A DNA stretch of 64,000 nt, taken from Pseudomonas sp. HS6 (GTDB lineage: Bacteria > Pseudomonadota > Gammaproteobacteria > Pseudomonadales > Pseudomonadaceae). The stretch is taken from NCBI RefSeq assembly GCF_023375815.1, contig NZ_CP067412.1, positions 1,612,001 through 1,676,000 of the forward strand, written 5' to 3'. A model generated the notes under the pieces. The model saw only the letters and a list, made by a program, of their open reading frames with translations. It made no database searches and was not told where the DNA came from. The position numbers were made by a program, and so were the translations under genes. Positions 42,337-52,445 of this stretch are shown here, piece by piece (position 1 is the first letter of the stretch; each line of letters begins with the position of its first letter).

Positions 42337-42981
42337 TCAGCACATGAGTGGCTGCAAGCTGCGATTCCAGCAACAGATCTGCGCAAGCCATTCATGCCCC
42401 GGGTGTACCAACGTCAGATGCTCCATCAACCATTGGCGCTCCCCGGGCGAAAGCCTGGGCAAGGTGAGATTGAAATCGGCTTGGTCCTTTGCCCTGAGGT
42501 GTTTGGCCTTGAACAACAGAATGGCCGCCGGCCTGAGATAGGGAATGCCCGCATCGCTGGTGCAGACCATTTCACTGCGCCCGCCAGTGATCGACGTATC
42601 GCGTTTGTAAACCCATCTGTCTGGCGTACCCGGTTCAATCATCATGTCGACCCGCCAGGCTTGCGCTTCAGTGTCAAAACACCAGACCTGAAAAATGTCG
42701 CAATCAGGTTCGCGATTTGATGCCAGCAACTCGAAACGTCCATCCTTGACCGCATAGAAATCCAGAGGACCCAGCGCCTCGCGAAACGCCGAAAAATCCT
42801 CACGCAGGATGGTGAATTCAAGGTCTTCATGCACACGGGTTTGCTGTCCCTGCCAGACATCGAGCGCCCATCCGCCGACGATGCACCAAGGGCGCTCGAC
42901 GTGTTCGAGTCGCTGGAATAAATCAGTGGGTGTCCAAGGGCTCCATGCCTCTTGATCCGGCAGGTGTTCCTGAGCCGTCAT
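42337..42981 (-). CDS. Nucleotidyltransferase-fold protein (ANT(2'')-like domain)
   Basis: 214 residues. PWCIVGGWALDVWQGQQTRVHEDLEFTI contains the GG-x-n and HEDLE acidic pair of minimal nucleotidyltransferases, and YLRPAAILLFKAKHLRAKDQADF is the family helix with Lys. The domain is often labelled aminoglycoside 2''-adenylyltransferase; similar proteins in environmental bacteria are rarely resistance enzymes, so a function is not assigned. It is convergent with the PD-(D/E)XK gene, with 21 bp between the stops. Confidence 0.75.
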   Translation of the reverse strand: MTAQEHLPDQEAWSPWTPTDLFQRLEHVERPWCIVGGWALDVWQGQQTRVHEDLEFTILREDFSAFREALGPLDFYAVKDGRFELLASNREPDCDIFQVWCFDTEAQAWRVDMMIEPGTPDRWVYKRDTSITGGRSEMVCTSDAGIPYLRPAAILLFKAKHLRAKDQADFNLTLPRLSPGERQWLMEHLTLVHPGHEWLAQICCWNRSLQPLMC

Positions 42982-43023
42982 TCGCCGTTCTCCATGTCCC
43001 TGGCTTTATCCGAACATTGAAAC

Positions 43024-43066
43024 AAAAAAAGTGCCGGACTCGCTTGAGCCCGGCACTTCTTTTTTA
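43024..43066. terminator. Bidirectional terminator
   Basis: AAAAAAAGTGCCGG, loop, CCGGCACTTCTTTTTT; a long stem downstream of the Mop gene on the minus strand. Confidence 0.88.
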
Positions 43067-43089
43067 CAGCCACTGTCCTGACGGACTGA

Positions 43090-43518
43090 TCAGGCCGGCA
43101 CACCCAGGATGATGTGCGAAGCCTTGATCACCGCCGTCGCACTGACGCCAGCCGCCAGACCTAGCTCATTCACCGCGTCACGGGTCACGATCGAATAGAC
43201 CTTCGAACCGCCGGCCAGCTCGATCACCACTTCAGCGTTGACCGCGCCATCGGTCACGCTCAGCACCTTGCCTTGCAGGCAGTTGCGGGCCGACAGGCGA
43301 ATGCCGTCGGACTCGGTCATCAGCATCACCCAAGGCGCCTTGACCAGGGCCACGGCTTCTTTGCCCACCGCGATGCCCAGGCTCTTGAGGCTGGCCAGGG
43401 TCACGACGGCAACCAGCTTCTCGCCGCCCGGCAGGGTCAGGACGACTTCCGCGTTGACCGAGCCTTCCTGCACCTGGCTGACCTGACCTTTGAAGACATT
43501 GCGGGCACTGACTTTCAT
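43090..43518 (-). CDS. Tandem Mop/TOBE molybdate-binding protein
   Basis: 142 residues formed by two copies of the Mop domain: SARNVFKGQVSQVQEGSVNAEV and SARNCLQGKVLSVTDGAVNAEV, each ending in an AVIKA or ALVKAPWVML strand. Di-Mop proteins (molbindins) bind molybdate or tungstate in the cytosol as a store. No mod transporter genes are nearby. The ATG has AGGACATC upstream. Confidence 0.88.
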   Translation of the reverse strand: MKVSARNVFKGQVSQVQEGSVNAEVVLTLPGGEKLVAVVTLASLKSLGIAVGKEAVALVKAPWVMLMTESDGIRLSARNCLQGKVLSVTDGAVNAEVVIELAGGSKVYSIVTRDAVNELGLAAGVSATAVIKASHIILGVPA

Positions 43519-43649
43519 GATGGATGTCCTTTTGTTGACTTTAGAGTTAGGAAACGGCCTGCATCATCGGAGCAAGCGCTATGTAGTTACAACTACAGCG
43601 GTGCACCTGAATGAACATCGACTCCTGACTCTAGCACCGCCAATGTGAA

Positions 43650-44312
43650 TCAGATCAGCAGGTCTTCATAGAAGGCGCCGTACGGAAGCTCAGGATGTTC
43701 GATCTGGATTTCCAGAATCCACACACCGGCATTCGGAGCCTGATCGAAATCACCGAGATTGCCGCCGCGATAAATCGCGTGGGGAAAATCGCTGACCCGG
43801 TGGCCCTTGATGTCCAGATTCAGCTTCCAGCCCATCGCCTCAGCCTGATCGGTGGCGTAGCGATACAGTTCGACACCGGTCACACCCTGACGCCAGAAGG
43901 CCTCGACTTTGTCGAAAAGATCCTTGGAGGCCGCCGCACAGGCGATCATTTGCGGATCGGAGCCAGTGATGAACGTCGCCCCGGCATCGCCTTCATGGCC
44001 TTCCCAGACCACGCCCATGTCGATGAAGAAAATGTCTTCCTCGCCCAATACCGGATCGCCTTCGGAACGCTCCTTGAAAGTCTTGAGCGTATTGGCACCG
44101 AAGCGGATCAGCAGCGGATGCCAGATCCGATCCATGCCCAGTTCGACGAGAATTTCTTTGCCCCGTGCATGGGCTTCCGATTCGCGCATGCCGGGTTTGA
44201 TCACCTTGGCAATCTCATCCACGGCCTTCCAGGTCAACTGCTGGGCGTGGCGCATGGTTTCCAGCACAAAACGTTCGCCTACCGCTTCTTTACCGCTCAA
44301 ATTGGCATTCAT
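43650..44312 (-). CDS. M24-family metallopeptidase-like protein
   Basis: 220 residues of pita-bread fold. IKPGMRESEAHARGKEIL, IWHPLLIRFGANTL, IFFIDMGVVWEGHEGDAGATF (metal Asp pair) and WILEIQIEHPELPYGAFYEDLLI (Glu) follow the Xaa-Pro dipeptidase/aminopeptidase plan. It lacks the N-terminal domain of creatinase and prolidase, so it is a minimal M24 protein; peptidase activity is not assured. A single gene. Confidence 0.82.
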   Translation of the reverse strand: MNANLSGKEAVGERFVLETMRHAQQLTWKAVDEIAKVIKPGMRESEAHARGKEILVELGMDRIWHPLLIRFGANTLKTFKERSEGDPVLGEEDIFFIDMGVVWEGHEGDAGATFITGSDPQMIACAAASKDLFDKVEAFWRQGVTGVELYRYATDQAEAMGWKLNLDIKGHRVSDFPHAIYRGGNLGDFDQAPNAGVWILEIQIEHPELPYGAFYEDLLI

Positions 44313-44440
44313 CCCTCACTCCTCTTGGCGTCCTGCGAAGTTTTTATCGCTATATAGAAACGTATATTGCGATATCCCATGCCAAAGCGATAGCCGTTGC
44401 CGGAGGCTGCGCATTGATCAAAGAATGAAGTGCCGATTGG

Positions 44441-45784
44441 CTATGCGATGAGCTCTCCAACGTCATCATGCCTTTCGCTTTCAAGCTTGAGCAGCGCCTC
44501 CAGATCTATACGTCCGCGCTGCACGTAATCACCGAAGTCAAGGGCCCATGGGGCTCGGTTGTCCGGCGTGTAGTTCAACACTCCCAGCTCATGTAGCACC
44601 GCAGCGAGCGCACTGGCCGATGGCGGATTTCCCCGCTCATCAGTAGCCTGAAAATAGGCGTAGCCAATCCCCGGAATGCTCGGTGTTACACGAACTTTCG
44701 TCGCACTGTTGGCCAACGGAAACGGATCAGTACCGAATAGCTCGACCAGAATGATCAACATTCGATTGATGACAGCCACCGGGTAAAAGCGACCGTCCAG
44801 AAGGCGAATTCCACCCTCCTCGACCCGGTAATGAAACAACTTGCCCCTCGCCGCCGTGTAGCACTCCGTCCAGTCACCTTCGGCATATGACTCTGGCTCA
44901 GAGTTCACACCGCTCGGACTTACGTTTAAGGGCAGGTCATAGCCCACCATAAACAAAGCCGCCTCCAATTGACGAAGCGCGGGAACGGTCGAGGAATTTC
45001 TGAACGGATTATGCGATGCACGAGCCAACACTTCAGCGAGTATCCAACCAGCCTTCAGATTCCAGACCGCATGCAGCTCGCCGGAAATCAAGCGCGGAAA
45101 ATGATAGTTCCCCAATCCGGGATCACGATTTTTCGGAAGGCGCGCGTTCGCCGCTTCCTTTGCCGGCGCCCACGGAAATGCAAGATCCCGCGGCACTGCC
45201 GGCAACTTTCGGGCCTGACAATACTTTACGACGATCCATCCCAGCGCGGCCGCGACGCGACTGTCATAAATAATGAAGTCATTGACCAACAGTGAGTAGA
45301 CCTTGGTCATGCCTGCATTGAAACGCAATGGCTGACAACTCGTCAGTACTGGATGGCTCAGATTATCGCTATCCAGCGCGGCGCATACCGAAGCAATGGT
45401 CTGAGCAAGTCCCTTGGAATTCGCTGTCAACCATCGGACATTCCCCGCACGCACGCCGCCCCATGACATCACCGCGCTGCTGGCCGTCAGCGTTTTGCTG
45501 TCGTTTACGGTGTTGATTGCGCTCTGCAAGGCTTGGCGAAGGGCGCTCAAGGCGGCATCGTTGGTTTGCAGACATGCACCGGCTGGTGATCCAAAGGCAC
45601 CGTTGTGTTTCCAGTGGTACTGCTTGCAGGCGTCAAACAGTGTTGTAAACGCCAGAGTTCTGGGTGCTGCGGGGTTACTGCGCCGATCGATGTAGGAATG
45701 AGCAAAAAGGGACGCATGGCCGAGATTGCTGGCAAACCAATCGATGAAGTCGTTGACGCTGTTGAGATACTGAGTGCGATGCAT
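44441..45784 (-). CDS. Unrecognised protein, third gene of a candidate defence operon
   Basis: 447 residues from MHRTQYLNSVNDFIDW, whose ATG has AAGGA seven bases upstream. No signal peptide or membrane helix. Distinct blocks are MSWGGVRAGNVRWL, KVYSLLVNDFIIYDSRVAAALG and GTDPFPLANSATKVRVTPSIP; the YDSRVAAALG helix-turn recalls helix-hairpin-helix glycosylase-like proteins but I cannot place it. It follows two other unknowns on the same strand with a 63-bp gap, suggesting one transcript. GC is lower than in the flanking core genes. Confidence 0.6.
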   Translation of the reverse strand: MHRTQYLNSVNDFIDWFASNLGHASLFAHSYIDRRSNPAAPRTLAFTTLFDACKQYHWKHNGAFGSPAGACLQTNDAALSALRQALQSAINTVNDSKTLTASSAVMSWGGVRAGNVRWLTANSKGLAQTIASVCAALDSDNLSHPVLTSCQPLRFNAGMTKVYSLLVNDFIIYDSRVAAALGWIVVKYCQARKLPAVPRDLAFPWAPAKEAANARLPKNRDPGLGNYHFPRLISGELHAVWNLKAGWILAEVLARASHNPFRNSSTVPALRQLEAALFMVGYDLPLNVSPSGVNSEPESYAEGDWTECYTAARGKLFHYRVEEGGIRLLDGRFYPVAVINRMLIILVELFGTDPFPLANSATKVRVTPSIPGIGYAYFQATDERGNPPSASALAAVLHELGVLNYTPDNRAPWALDFGDYVQRGRIDLEALLKLESERHDDVGELIA

Positions 45785-45847
45785 ACCCTGATCCTTGGCG
45801 ATGGCGCGGTACAAGAATGCCCGTGACAGTCCGGGCACCCCAGCATT

Positions 45848-46504
45848 TCAACGAGGCAGGACCCGGTACTGGCCCTCGTCCTCTTCCCCTTGCACCTTCT
45901 CATACCGCACTGCGCGCGAGCCGGCGAGAGCCACCGTCGCCTCGTGGCCCAGTAACAACGCCTTCAAAGGTTTGACGATGGATGCCTGAACATCCGCCGG
46001 ACTGTTGATATCGGCCAGGTACAGGCTATATGTCCACTCATTGTCATACTGAGAATGAGCCCAGTGGAACTGTCGATCGCCTTCAAGTGTTAGGTCGAAT
46101 CCACTGTCGAGGCCGATCGGGAACGACATGAGGAACTCTTCAAAATCGATCGGTGCTCCCCACCAGCCGATATGGACCAACGGTTCGTGATTCTCTTTCG
46201 CCTCAATCCCTGCCCCCGTGAGACTGATTTGCACCACGATATAACCACCGACAGACCGCTTCGGTTTAACAATAACCGGAAGGGAGAACCCCATCTCGGT
46301 GCAGACCCAGCCGTGCTCATCATTGGCGAATTTTTCGATCCACTCGCCGCCTGCCCGGTAGCGCTGGGCAACGTCGGGCACCAGTAGCGCGCTGCTCACC
46401 TCTTCCCGAATCAATTTGGCCAGATGATCACATTCCGCACCCAACCTGGATATGAATCGAATGTTCTCGGTAATCGCCTTACCGATGCTGGAAGGATTGC
46501 TCAT
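45848..46504 (-). CDS. Unrecognised protein, second gene of a candidate defence operon
   Basis: 218 residues from MSNPSSIGKAITEN. The start ATG overlaps the stop of the upstream nuclease gene (ATGA), so the two are translationally coupled. It looks soluble and acidic; blocks include GEWIEKFANDEHGWVCTEMG, GGYIVVQISLTGAGIEAKEN and PLVHIGWWGAPIDFEEF. No known domain recognised. Coupling to a nuclease suggests a partner, regulator or antidote. Confidence 0.6.
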   Translation of the reverse strand: MSNPSSIGKAITENIRFISRLGAECDHLAKLIREEVSSALLVPDVAQRYRAGGEWIEKFANDEHGWVCTEMGFSLPVIVKPKRSVGGYIVVQISLTGAGIEAKENHEPLVHIGWWGAPIDFEEFLMSFPIGLDSGFDLTLEGDRQFHWAHSQYDNEWTYSLYLADINSPADVQASIVKPLKALLLGHEATVALAGSRAVRYEKVQGEEDEGQYRVLPR

Positions 46505-47340
46505 GATGCTGGATTCCAAAAATAAGAGGATGACGGGTTACCCCGGGAAAGAATGGTGGGGGGTTGCAGCTCGGTGAATCCATTCAACGGACTCCAGAAC
46601 ACCGTTGAGCTGCCCACGACCGGGGGGACTGAAAGTGAATCGAATCCTTGAAACCGGAAAATACCCAGCTTGCCAAGAAAGCACGCCATTTGGGATTTCC
46701 ACTTCTCCAGGCCCGTGAATCCGGAAGCCCCCATGCTCCGCACAATGTGCAGCACACTGAGCCAGGAGTGGAGTATCAATTGACCGCCCCAGATGTCCTG
46801 CTCACTGAGCGCATTGAGCCCTGCACTGATTTCGGGGGCGATAAAGACGTGATAAGCGACCCTCTGTTCGGCGGGCGTCAGGAACTCCCGCCATTGACGG
46901 TGCAATTGATCTTTGCCACTCAATGGTGCTTCCCATTTGAACTCGATCAACAAAATGCGCCGCTCACCGCTTGGCCAACCCAGCTCGACCACCAGATCCG
47001 GCTCGATTCCGTTGCGCGGCCAGAAACGCATCCGCGCACTTTCTACGGCCCCTGCAGGAAACACCGGGTGAACATCGTGACGATCTCGTACGATCAGGCT
47101 TCGCCAAAACAGGCCGGCGGCTTCGGCAGGCAGGTAATCCAGAGGCCCCATGATCAGGGCGGTGATTTCGTCCTCTGCACAGACTCGTTTTTCGCCTAAC
47201 TCACGATGTCCGAGATAACGTCTGTAAAGGAGACTTTTTCCTTGATTGAAGGCGTGCAACATTCCCTTGGCTCGCAATTGAAGAGTCGGGACAAATGATG
47301 GCGTTTCGCCTTGCCTTTTGCCAGCACGACTTAAGTCCAA
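46501..47340 (-). CDS. PD-(D/E)XK nuclease, first gene of a candidate defence operon
   Basis: 279 residues from a TTG at 47340; an ATG at 47262 is an alternative, though its AAGGGA is too close. The core has an early acidic helix (CAEDEITALIMGPLDYLP), Asp115 in NGIEPDLVVELG, then Glu133 and Lys135 in ILLIEFKWEAP, followed by KDQLHRQWREF with two Gln. This is a PD-(D/E)XK active site. The EDxxT-x-GxLxYLP opening recurs in nuclease-like proteins near phage-defence genes. Coupled to the downstream gene by ATGA. Confidence 0.68.
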   Translation of the reverse strand: MDLSRAGKRQGETPSFVPTLQLRAKGMLHAFNQGKSLLYRRYLGHRELGEKRVCAEDEITALIMGPLDYLPAEAAGLFWRSLIVRDRHDVHPVFPAGAVESARMRFWPRNGIEPDLVVELGWPSGERRILLIEFKWEAPLSGKDQLHRQWREFLTPAEQRVAYHVFIAPEISAGLNALSEQDIWGGQLILHSWLSVLHIVRSMGASGFTGLEKWKSQMACFLGKLGIFRFQGFDSLSVPPVVGSSTVFWSPLNGFTELQPPTILSRGNPSSSYFWNPAS

Positions 47341-47380
47341 GCCCCTCAGTCAATTGAACGGCCGAATCAGACCGCTCGGA

Positions 47381-48274
47381 TCACGCCGCCGGATCATCTG
47401 CACGCACCACGCCGCGCTCCTCCAACAAGCGCACGAACATGCTCAGACTGCGCGACACCGTGCCCCGCCGCCACACCAGCCACGTGGTCAGATAGCGAAA
47501 ATCCGCCGCCAGCGGCCAGACACTCACGGTCGCGCAACCGGGCATGCTTTGCAGCATGCTGCGCGGCATCAGGGCCAGGCCGGCGCCCGCACTGACGCAG
47601 GCGAGCATGCCGTGATAGGACTCCATTTCGAAGATCTTGCCGGGCACGGCGGCGTCGGTGCTGAACCATTTTTCGAAGTGATGGCGATAGGAGCAGTTCG
47701 AGCGGAACGCATAGATGTTCTCGCCGTTCACATCCCCGGCGCGCTTGATCGGGCCGTGATGGAGCGGCGAGATGATGACCATTTCCTCTTCGAATGCCGG
47801 GATGCCTTCCAGCGCCGGATGCAGGACCGGGCCGTCGACAAACGCGGCCGCCAGACGCCCGGAAAGCACACCGTCGATCATCGTCCCGGAGGGACCGGTC
47901 GACAGGTCCAGATCAACCTTGGGGTGTTGCTGGTTGTAGGTCGCCAGCAATCCGGGAATCCGTACTGCCGCGGTACTTTCCAGCGACCCCAGTGGGAATG
48001 CACCCTGAGGCTCTTCGCCGGCCACCGTGGCGCGGGCTTCCTGCACCAGGTCGAGAATCCGCCGCGCGTACTCCAGAAAACTCCAACCGGCCGGCGACAG
48101 ACGCAATCGGCTTTTCTCGCGGATGAACAAGTCGACGCCCAGATCCTCTTCCAACTGCTTGATGCGCGTCGTCAGGTTCGACGGCACGCGATGGATCTGC
48201 GCCGCCGCCGCGCTGATGCTGCCGTGCTCGGCAACGGCCTTGAAGATTTCCAGTTGCACCAGATCCACAGTCAT
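47381..48274 (-). CDS. LysR-family regulator
   Basis: 297 residues from [20 protein letters not shown]. The HTH ([40 protein letters not shown]) and a PBP2-type effector domain are complete. It is divergent from the succinate-semialdehyde dehydrogenase gene by 97 bp, the usual LysR layout. The start at 48274 is set by the family N-terminus; a longer frame to 48421 overlaps the neighbouring gene. Confidence 0.88.
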   Translation of the reverse strand: MTVDLVQLEIFKAVAEHGSISAAAAQIHRVPSNLTTRIKQLEEDLGVDLFIREKSRLRLSPAGWSFLEYARRILDLVQEARATVAGEEPQGAFPLGSLESTAAVRIPGLLATYNQQHPKVDLDLSTGPSGTMIDGVLSGRLAAAFVDGPVLHPALEGIPAFEEEMVIISPLHHGPIKRAGDVNGENIYAFRSNCSYRHHFEKWFSTDAAVPGKIFEMESYHGMLACVSAGAGLALMPRSMLQSMPGCATVSVWPLAADFRYLTTWLVWRRGTVSRSLSMFVRLLEERGVVRADDPAA

Positions 48275-48371
48275 TCTCCAATCGTGAAAGAAGCGCTCTT
48301 TATTATTCAGTTTCCAGAAATCAAACGCCACCCTACTCTGGGCGCATCCACTGACCTCGCAGGATGATGCC

Positions 48372-49763
48372 ATGAGCCCGATTTCCAGCCAGACCCACGC
48401 CATTTCGATCAACCCCGCCACTGGCGAGCAGGTTGGTCACTACGCCTTCGAATCCGCTGAGGCCCTCGATGCCGCGCTGACCCGTGCCGCGTTCGGTTTC
48501 GGCAAGTGGAAACGCAAGCCGCTGCAAGACCGCTCCCGCGCCCTGACCGCGCTGGCCGGCGCCCTGCGTGACAGCAGCGAAGCCATGGCGACCATGATCA
48601 CCCAGGAAATGGGCAAGCCGATCGCCCAGGCTCGTGGCGAAATCGAAAAATGCGCCAAGCTTTGCGAGTGGTACGCCGAACACGGCCCGGCCATGCTCAA
48701 CGCCGAATCGACCCTGGTCGAAGGCGGCAAGGCGCGCATCGAATACCGCCCGCTGGGGCCAATCCTTGCGGTGATGCCGTGGAACTTCCCGATCTGGCAA
48801 GTGCTGCGCGGCGCCGTCCCGGCGCTGATCGCCGGCAACACCTACGTACTCAAGCATGCACCGAATGTGATGGGCAGCGCCTACCTGTTGCGCGACGCCT
48901 TCACCCGCGCCGGTTTCGCCGATGGCGTGTTTGAAGTAATCAACGTCACCCCGGAAGGCGTGTCCACCGCCATCGCCGACCCGCGCATTGCCGCCGTGAC
49001 CCTGACCGGCAGCGTCCGCGCCGGCATGGCCATCGGCGCACAGGCCGGTGCTGCGCTGAAGAAATGCGTGCTGGAGCTGGGCGGTTCCGATCCGTTCATC
49101 GTGCTCAACGACGCCGATATCGATCAAGCCGTACAAGCAGCAGTGATCGGTCGTTACCAGAACTCGGGCCAGGTCTGCGCCGCCGCCAAACGTCTGATCA
49201 TCGAAGAAGGCGTGGTCGAAGAGTTCACCCGCAAATTCGTCGAAGCCACCCGCCAGTTGAAGATGGGCGATCCGATGTCCGCCGACAACTACATCGGCCC
49301 GATGGCCCGTTTCGATCTGCGTGACGAACTGGATCAACAAGTGCGCGACACTTTGGAAGAAGGCGCCACCCTGCTGCTCGGTGGCGGCAAAGTAGAGGGT
49401 TCGGGCAACTACTACGAGCCGACCGTGCTGGCCGACGTCACCGACCGCATGACCTCGTTCAAACAGGAGCTGTTCGGCCCGGTGGCGTCGATCATCACCG
49501 CTCGCGACTGCGCCCACGCGGTAGCCCTGGCCAACGACAGCGAGTTCGGTCTGACCGCTACGATCTACACCGCCAACGTCGCCCTGGCCCAACAACTGAC
49601 CAGCGAACTGGAAACCGGTGGTGTGTTCATCAACGGCTACTCCGCCAGCGACCCGCGCGTGACCTTCGGTGGCGTGAAGAAAAGCGGTTTCGGTCGCGAA
49701 CTGTCGCACTTCGGTGTACGCGAGTTCTGCAACGCGCAGACCGTGTGGCTGGATCGCCGCTGA
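48372..49763 (+). CDS. sad: NAD+-dependent succinate-semialdehyde dehydrogenase (Sad/YneI type)
   Basis: 463 residues, one more than E. coli Sad. [17 protein letters not shown] holds the catalytic Asn, [12 protein letters not shown] the base Glu, and [16 protein letters not shown] the Cys. [15 protein letters not shown] at the N-terminus is typical. It oxidises succinate semialdehyde or a similar short aldehyde to the acid. Probably controlled by the divergent LysR. A terminator follows. Confidence 0.87.
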   Translation: MSPISSQTHAISINPATGEQVGHYAFESAEALDAALTRAAFGFGKWKRKPLQDRSRALTALAGALRDSSEAMATMITQEMGKPIAQARGEIEKCAKLCEWYAEHGPAMLNAESTLVEGGKARIEYRPLGPILAVMPWNFPIWQVLRGAVPALIAGNTYVLKHAPNVMGSAYLLRDAFTRAGFADGVFEVINVTPEGVSTAIADPRIAAVTLTGSVRAGMAIGAQAGAALKKCVLELGGSDPFIVLNDADIDQAVQAAVIGRYQNSGQVCAAAKRLIIEEGVVEEFTRKFVEATRQLKMGDPMSADNYIGPMARFDLRDELDQQVRDTLEEGATLLLGGGKVEGSGNYYEPTVLADVTDRMTSFKQELFGPVASIITARDCAHAVALANDSEFGLTATIYTANVALAQQLTSELETGGVFINGYSASDPRVTFGGVKKSGFGRELSHFGVREFCNAQTVWLDRR

Positions 49764-49773
49764 TCCAATGAAC

Positions 49774-49810
49774 AAAGCCCGGAAGCGTTTTGCGCTTCCG
49801 GGCTTTTTCA
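49774..49810. terminator. Bidirectional terminator
   Basis: AAAGCCCGGAAGCG, TTTT, CGCTTCCGGGCTTTTT between the convergent sad and MFS genes. Confidence 0.92.
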
Positions 49811-49811
49811 T

Positions 49812-51344
49812 TTACGCCGCAGCCTGTTTTGGTTCCGATACCGTCCGTTCCTTGCTCAACAGCCCCAACACCACGGCCGCCGACGCCAGGGTGATGAGCG
49901 TCAGGATGTGCAGCAGATACTGGAACGCCGAAGCGTAGCCTTGCACCAGACGTTCGTTGGCCAGACCTGGAACAGTGTTGATCGCGTGAGCCATGTCACC
50001 CGTGGTCACCCGATGTGCGGTCTCGGCAATCAGCGCGGCGTCTGCACCACCGGCCACGGCCTGCAGATCGGTATGCAGCAGCGAGGCAAGCATCGCCGCC
50101 ACGCTGGCCAGTGCAATCCCCTCACCCGCCACCCGCACCGTGTTGAAGATCCCGGCCGCCATGCCGGCGCGTTCTTTCGGCACCACGCTGACCGACAGCC
50201 CGTCCATCAACCCCCACGGCAGACCCGCGCCAATCCCGATCAACACCATCGGCACCACCAACGCGAATTTAGGCTCGCCGACGTTGTACAGGCTCAGCCA
50301 GTGCAGCCCCACGGCGGCAATCAGGAAGCCCACACCCGACAAAATGCCGGCCGAGACAAACCGGGTCATGGACGCCGCCAGCATCGGCACCACCAGCATC
50401 GGCGCCGACAGCGCCAGCAACAGCAGGCCGGCATCGATTTCACTCAAGCCTTCGACGCCGATAAACCGCAGCGGCAGCATGACCACCAGCACGATGTAGC
50501 AATAGCAGGTGCCGATCGGCAGCATCTGCACACCGATAAAGCGCGGAAAACGGAACAAAGTCAGATCAAGCATCGGACGTTTGACGCGCATTTCGATGAT
50601 GACGAACAGCGCCAGCAACAACGCCGAAGCACCCAATAGCCCCACCACCAACGGACTGCCCCAACCGCTTTCGGGAGCCTGGATCACACCGAACGTGAAC
50701 AGCGCCAGCATCGAACTGAACGTCACGGTGCCCGGCCAGTCGAGACCGCTGGCGTCGGGGTCGCGGGTCTCACGCATGCGCGGCAGGCCGAACACCATTG
50801 CGATCACACCGATCAGCGCGGTAAAGACAAAGATCGCCCGCCAGTTGAACGCCTCGATCAACGCCCCGGCCACCAACGGCCCGAACGCCAGGCCGATGCC
50901 AAACGTGGTGCCCAGCATGCTGTAGGCACGGGTGCGCGCGTGGCCTTCGAATTCCTGCGCAAGCGCCGCCGAACCACTGGCCAGCGCCGCCGCCCCGGCC
51001 ACGCCCTGAATCGCCCGCAACACATCCAGCCAGAACACCGACGGCGCCAGGCTCTGGGCAATCGACGCAGCGGTAAATAGCAGCATGCCCCCCGTGAACA
51101 GGCGCTTGCGCCCATAGACATCGGCCAACGCCCCCGCCGCCATCAGCAGACTGCCGAAAGACAACATGAACGCATTGGTGATCCAGGTCAGCGCCACCGG
51201 GCTGCCGCCCAGGTCACGGCCAATGGCCGGCGTCGCCACCGCACCACCGGTAAAACTTAACGGAAGGACCAGTGCCGACAGGCAAATGGCCGCGAGGATC
51301 AGCAACTTGTCGCGCGCGACTCGATGTTGAGTTATGGATGTCAT
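49812..51344 (-). CDS. DHA2-type MFS drug:H+ antiporter (14 TM)
   Basis: 510 residues with fourteen hydrophobic segments. LSALVLPLSFTGGAVATPAIGRDLG and LADVYGRKRLFTGG (motif A) and the longer second half place it in the DHA2 branch of multidrug exporters such as EmrB and QacA. It is divergent from a LysR gene 168 bp away, which is the likely regulator. The specificity is unknown. Confidence 0.88.
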   Translation of the reverse strand: MTSITQHRVARDKLLILAAICLSALVLPLSFTGGAVATPAIGRDLGGSPVALTWITNAFMLSFGSLLMAAGALADVYGRKRLFTGGMLLFTAASIAQSLAPSVFWLDVLRAIQGVAGAAALASGSAALAQEFEGHARTRAYSMLGTTFGIGLAFGPLVAGALIEAFNWRAIFVFTALIGVIAMVFGLPRMRETRDPDASGLDWPGTVTFSSMLALFTFGVIQAPESGWGSPLVVGLLGASALLLALFVIIEMRVKRPMLDLTLFRFPRFIGVQMLPIGTCYCYIVLVVMLPLRFIGVEGLSEIDAGLLLLALSAPMLVVPMLAASMTRFVSAGILSGVGFLIAAVGLHWLSLYNVGEPKFALVVPMVLIGIGAGLPWGLMDGLSVSVVPKERAGMAAGIFNTVRVAGEGIALASVAAMLASLLHTDLQAVAGGADAALIAETAHRVTTGDMAHAINTVPGLANERLVQGYASAFQYLLHILTLITLASAAVVLGLLSKERTVSEPKQAAA

Positions 51345-51512
51345 CGTTCAACCCTTTGAGAAAGAAAAACACCGCTGCACTGCACAGCGAATAAGCTGGA
51401 AACCCATACAAAAATCCACAGGCTCCCCTATGCGATGGAGCATTGTTGATGACGCCAAACCATTGATAAACTCCGCCAATCGAGACGATTAGTCGCTCAA
51501 TTGGAGACAATC

Positions 51513-52409
51513 ATGGAACGCGCCGATACTTCATTTCCCGACATTGCCGCCTTCGTCGGTGTCGCCCAGACCGGCAGCTTCACCCGCGCCGCGGAGAACC
51601 TGGCGACCAGCAAATCCAATGTCGGCAAGGCTGTGCAGCGCCTCGAATCGCGGCTCGGCACCAAGCTGTTCCAACGCACCACACGCGCCGTCCGACTGAC
51701 CGAAGACGGCGAGACCTATCTGATAGCTGCCCAGGCCGCACTCGATGGCTTGCGCGACGCCGCCCAGGCGCTGGCGGCGCGCAAAGAGGAGCCGATCGGT
51801 CGCGTGCGACTGGACATTCCTTCGGGCTTTCGCCAGTTGTTTCTGCCGACCATTTCCGAACTGCGTCATCGCTTCCCGCAGGTCACGCTGGAGCTGTCGA
51901 TGACCGACCGCATGTCCGATGCGGTCGGCGAAGGCTGGGACATCGTCGTACGCGCCGGCGCGCTGCCCCAGGACAGCGAAATGACCGTGCGCAAGTTGTG
52001 CAACACCTCGCTGCGTCTTTACGCGTCACCCGATTACCTGGCCCGTCACGCGCCCATCGAAACGCCGGCGGATCTGGTGCAGCACGACGCGGTGATTTTC
52101 CGGGGTTTCACCGGCAAACTGCGGCCGTGGTCGCTGACCGAAAACGGCCATTTGCGCGAACTGGCACCACCCCCGGTGATCGTCCTTTCGGATGGTCAGG
52201 CGGTGATTGATGCGACCGTGATCGGTCTTGGTATTTCGCAGCTTTTCGACAAAGTGGCCCAGCCCTACGTCGACTGCGGCAGGCTGGTCCCGGTGCTCCC
52301 AGGCGTGGATTCGCCCGGCCCGCCGGTGCATGCCCTGATACCCCTCGGCAGCCGCATGCCGGCAAAAACCCGCGCCGTGCTCAACTACCTTGCCGACCGC
52401 CTGCGCTGA
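51513..52409 (+). CDS. LysR-family regulator of the MFS gene
   Basis: 298 residues from MERADTSFPDIAAFVGVAQTG, with GGAG seven bases upstream. HTH: SFTRAAENLATSKSNVGKAVQRLES, LFQRTTRAVRLTEDG. It belongs to the AaeR/DhcR-like group that senses aromatic or electrophilic compounds. The 30 bases before its start are nearly identical to one arm of the 42-bp palindrome at 59.9 kb. Probably activates or represses the divergent exporter. Confidence 0.88.
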   Translation: MERADTSFPDIAAFVGVAQTGSFTRAAENLATSKSNVGKAVQRLESRLGTKLFQRTTRAVRLTEDGETYLIAAQAALDGLRDAAQALAARKEEPIGRVRLDIPSGFRQLFLPTISELRHRFPQVTLELSMTDRMSDAVGEGWDIVVRAGALPQDSEMTVRKLCNTSLRLYASPDYLARHAPIETPADLVQHDAVIFRGFTGKLRPWSLTENGHLRELAPPPVIVLSDGQAVIDATVIGLGISQLFDKVAQPYVDCGRLVPVLPGVDSPGPPVHALIPLGSRMPAKTRAVLNYLADRLR

Positions 52410-52445
52410 CAGCGGCTCAAAAATCCCGCATACGGCGAAGTACCT

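Noticed and set aside
42337..42981. Aminoglycoside resistance gene
   Set aside because: The domain resembles ANT(2''), but the nucleotidyltransferase core alone does not show drug specificity and the context is not a resistance cassette.
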